A stretch of 53,649 nt of DNA, from positions 1-53,649 of the forward strand of contig NZ_KE384050.1 in the NCBI RefSeq assembly GCF_000423565.1, given 5' to 3'. The DNA is from Runella zeae DSM 19591 (lineage in GTDB: Bacteria; Bacteroidota; Bacteroidia; Cytophagales; Spirosomataceae). Both the position numbers and the translations under genes were made by a program. The notes under the pieces are model-generated. The model did not search any database, was not told where the DNA came from, and was given only the letters and a program-made list of their open reading frames with translations. Of the stretch, positions 34,950 through 43,624 are shown piece by piece (within the stretch, counting starts at the first letter, position 1; each line of letters begins with the position of its first letter).

Positions 34950-36065
34950 CTATACCAACTCACCATGGAATTTTTGTACTAAAATATCGGCGATGCGGTT
35001 GGCAGCCGCTCCATCCCATAAAGGAGGAATAGTACCTTTTTTAGTACGTCCGGTGAGTATTTCTTCTACTTTTTGACGTACTGTCAAAGGATTCAAATCG
35101 GCCAAAAGCTGATTAGTACCAAGCTCTACGGTCACAGGCCGCTCGGTAGTATCTCGAAAAGTAAGACATGGTACCTGCAAAAAAGTAGTTTCTTCTTGGA
35201 TTCCTCCCGAATCTGTGATGACAATAGCGGCATTTTGCATCAATTTCAAAAACTCCAAATACCCTTGAGGCTCAGTGAGAATCAATCCTTCAATTTGAGT
35301 GAGCATTGGCAACAAACCAAGCTTTTCAATGTTATTTTTAGTTCGCGGATGAATCGGGAACAAGACTTTTTTGTGTTTTACGGTATCTTTTATTATTTGT
35401 AAAATATTATGCAAACCTTCTTCAGTATCTACATTGGCTGGACGGTGCATCGTCATCAATACGTATTCACTGGCATGTAGTGACGTTCCTATCAAATCCG
35501 TTAAATCAAGTTGTTGGGCTTTTTGATGATAATATACCAGCGAATCAATCATACAATTGCCAACCATAAAAACTTTTTCATCCGGCACGCCTTCTTTTTT
35601 TAGATTATCGATGCCTGATTGTTCGGTTACAAAAAGCCAATCGGAGATGCTATCTGTCAAGATTCGATTGATTTCTTCGGGCATTCGACGGTCACCGCTT
35701 CGCAGTCCTGCTTCTACATGGGCAATAGGAACGTGCATTTTGCTAGCTACTAAAGCACACGCAATGGTCGAGGTCACATCCCCTACCACCAATACCAAAT
35801 CTGGACGCTCCACCTCCATCACTTTTTCAAACTCCAGCATGATTTTGGCAGTTTGCTGCGTATGAGAGCCTCCCCCTATTCCCAAAAAATAGTGAGGCTC
35901 TGGCAGTTCTAATTGGTTAAAAAACACATCCGACATCTTAGCATCATAATGCTGGCCAGTATGAACAATTTTTGATTCAATCTCATTTTTGGTCAGAAAA
36001 ACCCTGTGCAAAGGGGCTACTTTCATGAAATTAGGACGAGCACCGACTATATTGAGTATTTTCAT
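34950..36065 (-). CDS. wecB: UDP-N-acetylglucosamine 2-epimerase (non-hydrolysing)
   Basis: A 371-residue enzyme that interconverts UDP-GlcNAc and UDP-ManNAc, supplying ManNAc for surface glycans. The family blocks are clear: IVGARPNFMKVAPLHR at the N-terminus, VHTGQHYDAKMSDVFF, VVGDVTSTIACALVASKMHVPIAHVEAGLRSGDRRMPEEINRILTDSISDWLFVTEQSG, MTMHRPANVD, and ITDSGGIQEETTFLQVPCLTFRDTTERPVTVELGTNQL. No UDP-ManNAc dehydrogenase (wecC) is in the window, so ManNAc itself, or another derivative, may be the end product. First gene of the minus arm, with a good -7 box upstream. Confidence 0.95.
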   Translation of the reverse strand: MKILNIVGARPNFMKVAPLHRVFLTKNEIESKIVHTGQHYDAKMSDVFFNQLELPEPHYFLGIGGGSHTQQTAKIMLEFEKVMEVERPDLVLVVGDVTSTIACALVASKMHVPIAHVEAGLRSGDRRMPEEINRILTDSISDWLFVTEQSGIDNLKKEGVPDEKVFMVGNCMIDSLVYYHQKAQQLDLTDLIGTSLHASEYVLMTMHRPANVDTEEGLHNILQIIKDTVKHKKVLFPIHPRTKNNIEKLGLLPMLTQIEGLILTEPQGYLEFLKLMQNAAIVITDSGGIQEETTFLQVPCLTFRDTTERPVTVELGTNQLLADLNPLTVRQKVEEILTGRTKKGTIPPLWDGAAANRIADILVQKFHGELV

Positions 36066-36547
36066 TACAAAAAATCACTGAGTACTTTTTGGATAGGATT
36101 CGCAAAGGTACAAATTTCTACTGACGCATCAGTGTAGCGCATTCTTTATGCTTGCTTCCTACATTTGGAAAAGTATTTTTTTAAGCAATTTTTTCTCCTA
36201 AAATGCCAATCCACACTACCTATACTTAGGCTTTTTTTGGGATAAAATCTGAATGATTTCTAAAATAGCTTATATATCTATCTAGTGACGAAATTCCGGC
36301 ATTTACTTCATTTCACGTATACATAAAGGCAATTTCAATTTAAGTGATCTCGGGGATTTTTGGTATATTTTATCTCAAAATGAGTGTTTTAAATCCAATT
36401 TTTCCGCTTGATAAGTGTAGCAGCAATATTTTGGTAAAATGCTGCATGTTCGCTTAATTTGTAGGTCTTTTCAGAAAATATACTGCATTGATTATCTAAC
36501 AACATTCGCATACACATCCTCAAAAGATTATATTCGTGTCGCATTTT
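36066..36547. other. Divergent control region of the polysaccharide locus
   Basis: About 480 bp, AT-rich, between the divergent wecB and SLBB export genes, so it should hold the promoters of both arms. I find one full -7 box (minus strand, listed separately) and only near-matches for the plus strand (TATTTTG around 36430). I see no riboswitch-like structure, ops-type element or small ORF. Confidence 0.5.
36103..36110 (-). promoter_or_regulatory. -7 box for the wecB operon
   Basis: On the minus strand this reads TACCTTTG, an exact TAnnTTTG, 37 bp upstream of the wecB ATG. No -33 TTG is present at 19-21 bp. Confidence 0.4.
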
Positions 36548-38908
36548 ATGTCTTTTTTCCATAGATATACTTTAATTTTCGCTCTCATTGTGGGGGGCGT
36601 TCTAAACTTAAATAGTACCTCCGCGCAAGCCCAACAATCTCCCCAAACTCCAACCATTGACAGTATAAGCGATGAACAGTTTATGGAATTTTATAAAAGA
36701 GCTATGGCAAGTGGTATGTCAGAAATTCAGATGGAACAAGCCGCTCTTGCCCAAGGATTCACGCTGACCGATATTTCAAATGCTCGTAAACGACTTGCAA
36801 AAATACAAAGTGAGCAAAACAAAAATGGGAAAGATAGCGTGATAAGCCCTCGTCGTCAGATAGGTAAGTTATCTATAAAAACAAAAAACGCAAACCTAAG
36901 AGACTCTTTAAAATTACCTATTAAGACCCAAAAAAAATTACTCATTTATGGGTCAACGCTCTTTGAAAATTCTAACCTTGCCTTTGAGCCTAATTTACGT
37001 CTAGCCACACCCACTAGCTATGTATTAGGCCCTGATGATGAACTTCTTGTAGATATTTATGGCAATGCCTCCGATAGTTATAAATTAAAAGTGAGCCCTG
37101 AAGGCACTGTTAAAGTTCTTAATTTTGCCCCCATATACGTTAGTGGGCTCACCATTGAGGAAGCAAAAGAGAAAATTATAAGCAGATTACGGCAAGCCTA
37201 CGCTGGACTTAATAGCGGTGGAGGAACTAGAGCATCCATCAATCTCGGCAATATCCGTAGTATCAAAGTCACGATAACAGGCGAAGTAAAAAAACCTGGC
37301 ACGTATACTGTCTCGTCACTAGCGACTGTCTTCAATGCACTTTATCTATGTGGCGGGCCTGATTCGACGGGTACGTTTCGAAGCATTAAAGTGATTCGAA
37401 ACAATAAAGCCATTCGCACAATCGACTTGTATGATTTTCTACTCAAAGGAGAACAAAAAAACAACATTCTACTTCAAGATCAGGATGTAATACATGTTTC
37501 TTATTATACAACTCGAATCGAAATCGATGGCGAAGTAAAACGTCCTGCTATTTTTGAATCAAAAGAGGGAGAAACATTCAAAGAGGTTTTGAGTTTTGCT
37601 GGCGGCTTCAACGAATCAGCTTACAAAGCTTCGATAACCTTGTATCGTAACTCTGAAAGGGAGCAACAAGTTTTGAACATCAAGCAAGAAAACTTTGGAA
37701 ATGTAGTGCCACAAACAGGAGATCGATATGTAATAGGAAAAATACTTAACCGCTTCCAAAACCGTATACAACTTACGGGAGCCGTATTTAGGCCTGGCGA
37801 CTACGCGCTTACTTCTGAGACGAAGACGCTCACTCAGCTTTTGGCTCAGGCTGATGGTTTACGTGAAGATGCTTTTAAAAGTAGAATTTTAGTACATAGA
37901 TTAAAAGACAACTTTGACCCAGAAGTGGTATCGGTTGACTTCACTAAAATTATGTCAGGTGCCTCCGCAGATTTAGATTTGAAAGCACGCGACAGTATCG
38001 TGGTCAAATCTGTCAAACAATTACGCGAGGAGTACTTTGTTACTATTTTGGGGGCTATCAATCAACCAGGCGACGCTCTTTTTGCCGATAATATGAGTGT
38101 TTCGGATCTTATTACCCAAGCGGGAGGTTTTGTGGATGGCGGTATTCCTACAAGGATCGAAGTAGCACGTAGAATCAGAGATGATAATATGACCGACGTT
38201 CCAGACAATTACAACACTCAAATTATCCCCTTAACAGTCGATGCCAAATTGGGTCTTACTCAGACAGATGCACAATTCAAACTACTGCCCTTCGATATTG
38301 TATACATTCGGACATCCCCTCGTTATGAAACCCAACAAAATGTAACAATTCTTGGCGAAGTCATCTATCCGGGAACTTACGCAATTGTAAACAATACCGA
38401 ACGAATCTCAAGTCTTATTGAACGCTCAGGAGGAATACGTTCATCTGCTTACTTAGATGGAGCTATTTTGAGACGGCGCGGCGAAAGGGTAGCACTTCAA
38501 ATCAAAAACATCATTGAACAACCCACCATCGAAAGCAATTTGACTTTGCAAAGTGAGGATACATTGATCATACCTCGCCAATCTGAATTGGTAAGAGTTA
38601 CGGGCGCTGTTTTAAATACTTCTATTCTCAACTATTCAAAGGATTTTAATTTCAATTCTTATCTTTCCCAAGCAGGTGGTTATGGAGATAGAGCCCACAA
38701 AAGCAAAGTATATGTAAGATATGCGAATGGCTATGCCGCCCGAACTAAACATTTCTTATTTTTTAGAATTCACCCAAAAATAGAACCTGGTTCTACTATT
38801 TTTGTTCCGTATAAGCCTAAAATTGAGAAGAAGTCCGATTTATCAGCCCCAGTACTACTATCATTTTTTGGAACCTTGGCTATTGCCGCTGCAACACTCT
38901 TAAGATAA
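36548..38908 (+). CDS. SLBB-domain polysaccharide export protein (Wza-like)
   Basis: About 786 residues. The ATG at 36548 places the signal peptide (MSFFHRYTLIFALIVGGVLNLNSTSAQAQ) at the N-terminus; a GTG lies four codons earlier. A polysaccharide-export domain follows (around residues 155-240, SYVLGPDDELLVDIYGNASDSYKLKVSPEGTVKV). After it come a run of SLBB domains with repeated V-T-I-x-G-E-V-x-x-P-G-x-Y blocks (KVTITGEVKKPGTYT, RIEIDGEVKRPAIFE, RIQLTGAVFRPGDYAL, VTILGAINQPGDALF, VTILGEVIYPGTYAI, LVRVTGAVLNTSIL). It ends with a hydrophobic helix (APVLLSFFGTLAIAAATLL). It should form the outer-membrane exit channel. E. coli Wza is about half this length and a lipoprotein; here there is no lipobox cysteine. 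Confidence 0.9.
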   Translation: MSFFHRYTLIFALIVGGVLNLNSTSAQAQQSPQTPTIDSISDEQFMEFYKRAMASGMSEIQMEQAALAQGFTLTDISNARKRLAKIQSEQNKNGKDSVISPRRQIGKLSIKTKNANLRDSLKLPIKTQKKLLIYGSTLFENSNLAFEPNLRLATPTSYVLGPDDELLVDIYGNASDSYKLKVSPEGTVKVLNFAPIYVSGLTIEEAKEKIISRLRQAYAGLNSGGGTRASINLGNIRSIKVTITGEVKKPGTYTVSSLATVFNALYLCGGPDSTGTFRSIKVIRNNKAIRTIDLYDFLLKGEQKNNILLQDQDVIHVSYYTTRIEIDGEVKRPAIFESKEGETFKEVLSFAGGFNESAYKASITLYRNSEREQQVLNIKQENFGNVVPQTGDRYVIGKILNRFQNRIQLTGAVFRPGDYALTSETKTLTQLLAQADGLREDAFKSRILVHRLKDNFDPEVVSVDFTKIMSGASADLDLKARDSIVVKSVKQLREEYFVTILGAINQPGDALFADNMSVSDLITQAGGFVDGGIPTRIEVARRIRDDNMTDVPDNYNTQIIPLTVDAKLGLTQTDAQFKLLPFDIVYIRTSPRYETQQNVTILGEVIYPGTYAIVNNTERISSLIERSGGIRSSAYLDGAILRRRGERVALQIKNIIEQPTIESNLTLQSEDTLIIPRQSELVRVTGAVLNTSILNYSKDFNFNSYLSQAGGYGDRAHKSKVYVRYANGYAARTKHFLFFRIHPKIEPGSTIFVPYKPKIEKKSDLSAPVLLSFFGTLAIAAATLLR

Positions 38909-38943
38909 GGCTATTTTTTTGTTAAATTAAAAACCTAAGACAA

Positions 38944-39996
38944 GTGATAGAAGGAAGTCATAATACAGCATCGGCAGAAATTGATCTAAGTGTTGTCTTT
39001 ATCTTTATCAAAACTTTTTGGAAAAAAATTCTAATCACTGGATTTATTTTTGGGTTTACAGGAATATGCTTGTCTTTCCTATTTCAAAAGGAATATGTAG
39101 CCCAAGCCAAATTACTTCCAGAAATGGCTTCAACCTCTACTTCAAAATTAAGTGGTGGACTTGGAGCATTAGCAGGCCTTGCTGGCATTGACATAAGTGC
39201 CGCGGGGGGCAGCATGGATGCGCTTCGTCCAGACCTTTACCCTAATATTATCCAAAGTGTTTTATACAGCCTGTATATTCTTCAACAAAAAGTCTATGTA
39301 TCTGAGCCTAAAAAACTTATGACCGTAGAAGAGTTACTTAAAGAAAAACAAAAAACTTGGCTTAGTCAATTAATGAAGTCTTCTGAAAATGCATCTTCTT
39401 TGTTAGATCCTCAAAAATACAGCCAAGCTATTGAACTTACTAGAGAGAAAGAAACTCTAATTAAAGAAATCAGCAGTAGAGTGGCCGTTTCTTTTGACCG
39501 TAAAACCGGCGTCATTACTCTTAGTGCTAAAATGCCCGATCCAGTGGCCGCCGCAAGTGTCACTAACCTTACAATTGAATACTTGATCACATATGTGACC
39601 ACGTATCGGACGGAGAAAGCAAAGAGAAATTTAGAATTTGTAAAAAAACAGTTAGATGACTCTAAAAGGCGCTATCAAAATGCAGAGTCCGCCCTTGCTT
39701 CATATCAAGACCGGAATCGCTCTTTGATACTACAAACAGCTAAAATTCAAGAAGCTCGCTTAACAAGTGATTTTACTTTAGCTCAGTCAATTTATAACGA
39801 TTTAAATCGTCAATATGAACAAGCGAAAATCAAACTAGAAGAAGAAACTCCTGTGCTAAAAGTACACGAACCTACTCAAATCCCTCTGCAAAAAAGCGAA
39901 CCCAAAAGACGCACATTTTTTTCTGTATTTTTTGCAATAGGTGCTATATGTGCTGTCATTTTTATTATTTTCAAAAACCGCAAATTAGTCAACTAA
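38944..39996 (+). CDS. Wzz-type chain-length determinant protein
   Basis: A 350-residue inner-membrane polysaccharide co-polymerase with a GTG start. Two membrane helices flank a periplasmic domain: FWKKILITGFIFGFTGICLSFLF (residues ~22-44) and FFSVFFAIGAICAVIFII near the C-terminus. The middle has SKLSGGLGALAGLAGIDISAAGG, a Gly/Ala-rich segment typical of Bacteroidota Wzz, and a long coiled-coil (RTEKAKRNLEFVKKQLDDSKRRYQNAESAL...). PTQIPLQKSEPKRR before the second helix is the conserved Pro-rich motif. No tyrosine-kinase domain is attached. It sets polymer length together with Wzy. Ends in a TAATG overlap with rfbF. Confidence 0.9.
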   Translation: MIEGSHNTASAEIDLSVVFIFIKTFWKKILITGFIFGFTGICLSFLFQKEYVAQAKLLPEMASTSTSKLSGGLGALAGLAGIDISAAGGSMDALRPDLYPNIIQSVLYSLYILQQKVYVSEPKKLMTVEELLKEKQKTWLSQLMKSSENASSLLDPQKYSQAIELTREKETLIKEISSRVAVSFDRKTGVITLSAKMPDPVAAASVTNLTIEYLITYVTTYRTEKAKRNLEFVKKQLDDSKRRYQNAESALASYQDRNRSLILQTAKIQEARLTSDFTLAQSIYNDLNRQYEQAKIKLEEETPVLKVHEPTQIPLQKSEPKRRTFFSVFFAIGAICAVIFIIFKNRKLVN

Positions 39997-40772
39997 TGAA
40001 AGTCGTTATTTTGGCAGGTGGCATGGGAACTCGTATCAGCGAAGAAACTACCCTTCGCCCCAAACCTATGGTAGAAATAGGCGGGAAACCTATCCTTTGG
40101 CATATCATGAAAACATACTCCCATTATGGTTTTAATGAATTTGTGATATGTTTGGGTTATAAAGGTTATATGATTAAAGAATACTTTATCAACTATTTTC
40201 TTTATAATTCAGACATTACGGTTGAGCTACACAATAATAACCTCAATGTATTATACACAAATGCAGAAGCATTTAAAGTTACACTTGTAGATACAGGATT
40301 AGAGACTAACACCGCAGGGCGTATCAAAAGAATTCAGGACTACGTAAAAGATGAAACTTTTATGCTGACTTATGGGGACGGAGTAGCGGATATAAACATA
40401 CAGCAGCTGTTAGACTTTCACAATAAAGCCAATAAACTCGTTACACTCACTTCAATACGATTACCTGGAAGATTTGGAAATTTGAATATCAATGAAGAAG
40501 GCACAGTAACCCAATTCCAAGAAAAACCCGAAGGGGACGGTATCTGGATCAATGGCGGATATTTTGTACTTGAACCTGGCATTTTTGATTATTTAAAAGG
40601 CAATGTAGATGCTATTCAATGGGAGAAAAAACCTCTAGTTGAAATTGCTAATCACAACCAACTTGCAGCATATCGACACTCTGGTTTTTGGAAATGTATG
40701 GACGCTATGAGAGACAAAATAGAGTTGGAAGAACTTTGGCAAACTAATCAAGCAGCATGGAAAGTATGGTAA
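39996..40772 (+). CDS. rfbF: Glucose-1-phosphate cytidylyltransferase
   Basis: About 258 residues. The start is the ATG at 39996, overlapping the previous stop by one base; an upstream ATG at 39948 lies inside the wzz reading frame. RfbF joins CTP and glucose-1-phosphate to CDP-glucose, the entry to CDP-6-deoxysugars. Signatures: VVILAGGMGTRISEETTLRPKPMVEIGGKPILWHIMKTYSHYGFNEFVICLGYKGYMIKEYF, then FMLTYGDGVADINI with the metal-binding GDG-x-x-D, VTLTSIRLPGRFGNL, and WINGGYFVLEPGIFDYL. Overlaps rfbG by 16 bp; first gene of the sugar cassette. Confidence 0.95.
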   Translation: MKVVILAGGMGTRISEETTLRPKPMVEIGGKPILWHIMKTYSHYGFNEFVICLGYKGYMIKEYFINYFLYNSDITVELHNNNLNVLYTNAEAFKVTLVDTGLETNTAGRIKRIQDYVKDETFMLTYGDGVADINIQQLLDFHNKANKLVTLTSIRLPGRFGNLNINEEGTVTQFQEKPEGDGIWINGGYFVLEPGIFDYLKGNVDAIQWEKKPLVEIANHNQLAAYRHSGFWKCMDAMRDKIELEELWQTNQAAWKVW

Positions 40773-41842
40773 ACCTTTTTGGGGGACAGTATAAGCAAAA
40801 AAAAGTTCTTATTACTGGACATACTGGTTTCAAAGGGTCTTGGCTAAGCTATTGGCTCCAAAATCTTGGGGCACAGCTCACAGGCTACTCATTGAGCCTG
40901 CCTACTACGCCCAATCATTTTGAACTCATCAGACCTGAAATTGATTCATATGAAGGCGATATTAGAGATTACGAAAGTTTTTTAAAAGTTGTAACTGCCA
41001 TAAATCCTGATATTATCTTTCATTTGGCAGCTCAACCCCTCGTACGACGCTCATACTCATTTCCTCTAGAAACCTTCTCTACCAATGTATTAGGGACTGC
41101 TAATGTGTTAGAAGCTGCTAGACATTGTAGCAATCTGAAAGCAATTATTAATGTAACAAGTGATAAGTGTTATGAAAATAGCGAGCATAACCTTGCTTTC
41201 AAAGAGACGGATGCTATGGGAGGTCACGATCCCTATAGTGCTTCTAAAGGTTGCGCAGAATTGGTTGCGGCAAGTTTTCGTAAATCTTTTTACGGTGGTA
41301 AAATTCTAATGGCAAGTGTACGCGCAGGAAACGTAATTGGTGGAGGTGACTGGGCTACAGATAGGCTCATCCCAGATATTGTCAAAGCTACTATCGAATC
41401 AAAATCTGTTGAAATACGCTATCCTAAAGCCACTCGTCCTTGGCAACATGTTCTTGAACCATTATCAGGTTATCTTAGTGTTGGACAAAAGTTATTAGAA
41501 GGTGCCCAAACAGCTTCTGATTCTTGGAATTTTGGACCTAATGATGGTGAAGCACTATCAGTAGATGCCGTATTAAAAATCGGAAAAAGTATTTGGCCTG
41601 CCATATCATATACTATTTTGTCCCAAGAAGGTATTCCTCATGAAGCCAATTTTTTGAGGCTCGATTGTTCTAAGGCTAATATGGCTCTCGAATGGTATCC
41701 TGTTTGGAACACTCATCAAGCCATTAAAAAAACTTTTGAATGGTATAAGGCTTTTTATTTTGACCAACAGCTATTAACGCATGATGATTTAACAAATTAC
41801 ATATCAGATGCAATCACAGCCAAACTTCTTTGGACTCAATGA
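40757..41842 (+). CDS. rfbG: CDP-glucose 4,6-dehydratase
   Basis: A 361-residue NAD-dependent short-chain dehydrogenase that turns CDP-glucose into CDP-4-keto-6-deoxyglucose. Rossmann motif VLITGHTGFKGSWLSYWLQNLGAQLTGYSL near the N-terminus; IIFHLAAQPLVRRSYSFPLETFSTNVLGTANVLEAAR; catalytic INVTSDKCYEN (Thr-Asp) and DPYSASKGCAELV (Tyr-x-x-x-Lys); then VRAGNVIGGGDWATDRLIPD, diagnostic for RfbG. An alternative ATG lies three codons in. Overlaps both neighbours, so expression is coupled with rfbF and the epimerase gene. Confidence 0.95.
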   Translation: MESMVNLFGGQYKQKKVLITGHTGFKGSWLSYWLQNLGAQLTGYSLSLPTTPNHFELIRPEIDSYEGDIRDYESFLKVVTAINPDIIFHLAAQPLVRRSYSFPLETFSTNVLGTANVLEAARHCSNLKAIINVTSDKCYENSEHNLAFKETDAMGGHDPYSASKGCAELVAASFRKSFYGGKILMASVRAGNVIGGGDWATDRLIPDIVKATIESKSVEIRYPKATRPWQHVLEPLSGYLSVGQKLLEGAQTASDSWNFGPNDGEALSVDAVLKIGKSIWPAISYTILSQEGIPHEANFLRLDCSKANMALEWYPVWNTHQAIKKTFEWYKAFYFDQQLLTHDDLTNYISDAITAKLLWTQ

Positions 41843-42393
41843 AATTCACCCACACACCTTTATTAGATGCTTATGAAATAAGCTTAGACCTCAAAGGTGA
41901 TTCTAGAGGATGGCTTGCTAGGATTTATTGTGCAAAAGAATTTGAAGATATTGGTTTTAAAAAAACTTGGGTACAAATGAATCACACTTTTACAAGCAAA
42001 AAAGGTAGCATAAGAGGCTTACACTTCCAAATTCCTCCATACAGCGAGATAAAATTAGTAAGATGTATCGCTGGAGAAGTATGGGATGTAATTATAGACC
42101 TCAGAAAAGAATCCCCTACTTTTTTACAATGGTATGCCACATTACTAAGTGCTCAAAATCGTAAAATGCTTTATATACCTGAAGGTTTTGCCCATGGTTT
42201 TCAAACTCTTACCGAAAATTGTGAAATGCTTTATTGCCATTCTGCATTTTATGAAAATAGCGCAGAAAGAGGCATCAAATTTGATGATTCTTCTCTAAAT
42301 ATTGCATGGCCTCTTCCGCTTACTGAAATTTCGGAGCGGGATTTGAGCCACCCGTATCTCAAATCCTCGACTTTTAAAGAAATTAATTTTTAA
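41839..42393 (+). CDS. RmlC-like sugar-nucleotide epimerase
   Basis: About 184 residues from the ATG at 41839, which overlaps the rfbG stop (ATGA). Cupin-fold dTDP-4-dehydrorhamnose 3,5-epimerase family: DSRGWLARIYCAKEFEDIGF, then KKGSIRGLHFQIPPYSEIKLVRCIAGEVWDVIIDLRKESPTF with the catalytic His in RGLHFQ, and YIPEGFAHGFQTLTENCEMLYCHS. Because it sits in a CDP-sugar cassette with no rmlA, rmlB or rmlD, it most likely epimerises a CDP-4-keto-6-deoxy sugar at C3 and/or C5 rather than making dTDP-rhamnose. That substrate assignment is inference. Confidence 0.88.
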   Translation: MKFTHTPLLDAYEISLDLKGDSRGWLARIYCAKEFEDIGFKKTWVQMNHTFTSKKGSIRGLHFQIPPYSEIKLVRCIAGEVWDVIIDLRKESPTFLQWYATLLSAQNRKMLYIPEGFAHGFQTLTENCEMLYCHSAFYENSAERGIKFDDSSLNIAWPLPLTEISERDLSHPYLKSSTFKEINF

Positions 42394-42397
42394 CATT

Positions 42398-43624
42398 ATG
42401 CAGTGTAGATTCTGTAAAACAAGCCTCCAGAATGTCTTTATTGACTTAGTAAATTCACCAGCTTCGAACTCATTTCTTACAAAAGAGCAACTTAACGAAC
42501 CAGAAACTTTTTTCCCGTTAAAAGTTTATACTTGTCATCATTGTTTTTTGGTGCAAATCGATGAATATAAAAAATCAGAGGCCATTTTCGATAGCAATTA
42601 TGTCTATTTTTCTTCCTATTCAAGTAGCTGGTTAGCTCATGCAGAACAATACGTCGAATCTATGACTGAACGATTTTCTTTAAATAGATCTTCTCAAGTG
42701 ATAGAAATTGCTTCCAATGACGGATATTTGTTGCAATATTTCCTCAAAAAAAATATACCTGTCTTGGGAATTGAGCCAACTCAAAACACTGCCCAAGTAT
42801 CAATTGATAAGGGAATTCAAACTATAACGTCTTTTTTTGGGGTTTCTTTAGCCAAGTCGCTTGCCAATCAAGGCCTCTACGCTGATCTTTTGCTTGGCAA
42901 CAATGTTCTCGCTCATGTACCTGATATCATAGACTTTGTAGGAGGTATGAAAATTATACTTAAGCCTCAAGGAGTGATTACCATGGAGTTTCCTCATTTA
43001 GTACAATTGATTGATAACAATCAATTTGATACCATTTATCATGAGCATTTTTCGTACTTATCTTTATATACCGTCAAACAAATATTTGACTCACAAGAGT
43101 TAGAAATTTTTGATGTCGATAAACTCCCGACTCACGGAGGATCTCTTAGAATTTATGCCAAGCACAAGCAGGATTCAAGTAAAGCAATCTCTGAGAATGT
43201 AGACCGTCTCTTAAATGAAGAGAATGAAAAAGGGATAAATAACCTAAGTTATTATGAAGGTTTTCAGGCTAAAGCTCTTAAAGTCAAATTGGCCTTCATT
43301 GATTTTTTGATTCAACAAAAAAGAGCTGGAAAGAAAGTAGTAGCTTACGGAGCTGCGGCTAAAGGCAATACGCTTCTAAACTACTGCGGTATTAAAAATG
43401 ACCTTATTGATTTTGTAGTAGATGCTAATCCTTCCAAGCAAAACAAGTTTTTGCCAGGTAGCCATATCCCTGTGGTAACTGAATTTACTCTCAAAGCCGA
43501 AAAACCCGATTATGTAGTAATATTACCTTGGAATATAAAACAAGAAATTATTCTACAACTATCTTATATCCGAGGCTGGGGCGGAAAATTTGTAATCCCC
43601 ATCCCTAACCTTACAATCGAATGA
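42398..43624 (+). CDS. Sugar C-methyltransferase (TylC3-like)
   Basis: A 408-residue, three-part protein of the nucleotide-sugar C-methyltransferase family. The N-terminal zinc-binding domain has CRFCKTSL and YTCHHCFLVQID (two CxxC pairs). The central SAM domain reads VIEIASNDGYLLQYFLKKNIPVLGIEPTQNTAQVS, then LLLGNNVLAHVPDIIDFVGGMKIILKPQGVITMEFPHLVQLIDNNQFDTIYHEHFSYLSL. The C-terminal domain has KKVVAYGAAAKGNTLLNYCGI and VVDANPSKQNKFLPGSHIPV. The HEHFSYLSL segment holds the putative catalytic His pair of 3-C-methyltransferases. It should add a methyl branch to the CDP-4-keto-6-deoxyhexose made by RfbG. It overlaps the next gene (ATGA). Confidence 0.88.
   Translation: MQCRFCKTSLQNVFIDLVNSPASNSFLTKEQLNEPETFFPLKVYTCHHCFLVQIDEYKKSEAIFDSNYVYFSSYSSSWLAHAEQYVESMTERFSLNRSSQVIEIASNDGYLLQYFLKKNIPVLGIEPTQNTAQVSIDKGIQTITSFFGVSLAKSLANQGLYADLLLGNNVLAHVPDIIDFVGGMKIILKPQGVITMEFPHLVQLIDNNQFDTIYHEHFSYLSLYTVKQIFDSQELEIFDVDKLPTHGGSLRIYAKHKQDSSKAISENVDRLLNEENEKGINNLSYYEGFQAKALKVKLAFIDFLIQQKRAGKKVVAYGAAAKGNTLLNYCGIKNDLIDFVVDANPSKQNKFLPGSHIPVVTEFTLKAEKPDYVVILPWNIKQEIILQLSYIRGWGGKFVIPIPNLTIE

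Noticed and set aside
41839-42393. dTDP-rhamnose pathway (rmlC)
   Set aside because: The protein family fits, but rmlA, rmlB and rmlD are missing and the neighbours make CDP sugars, so I did not use the rmlC symbol.
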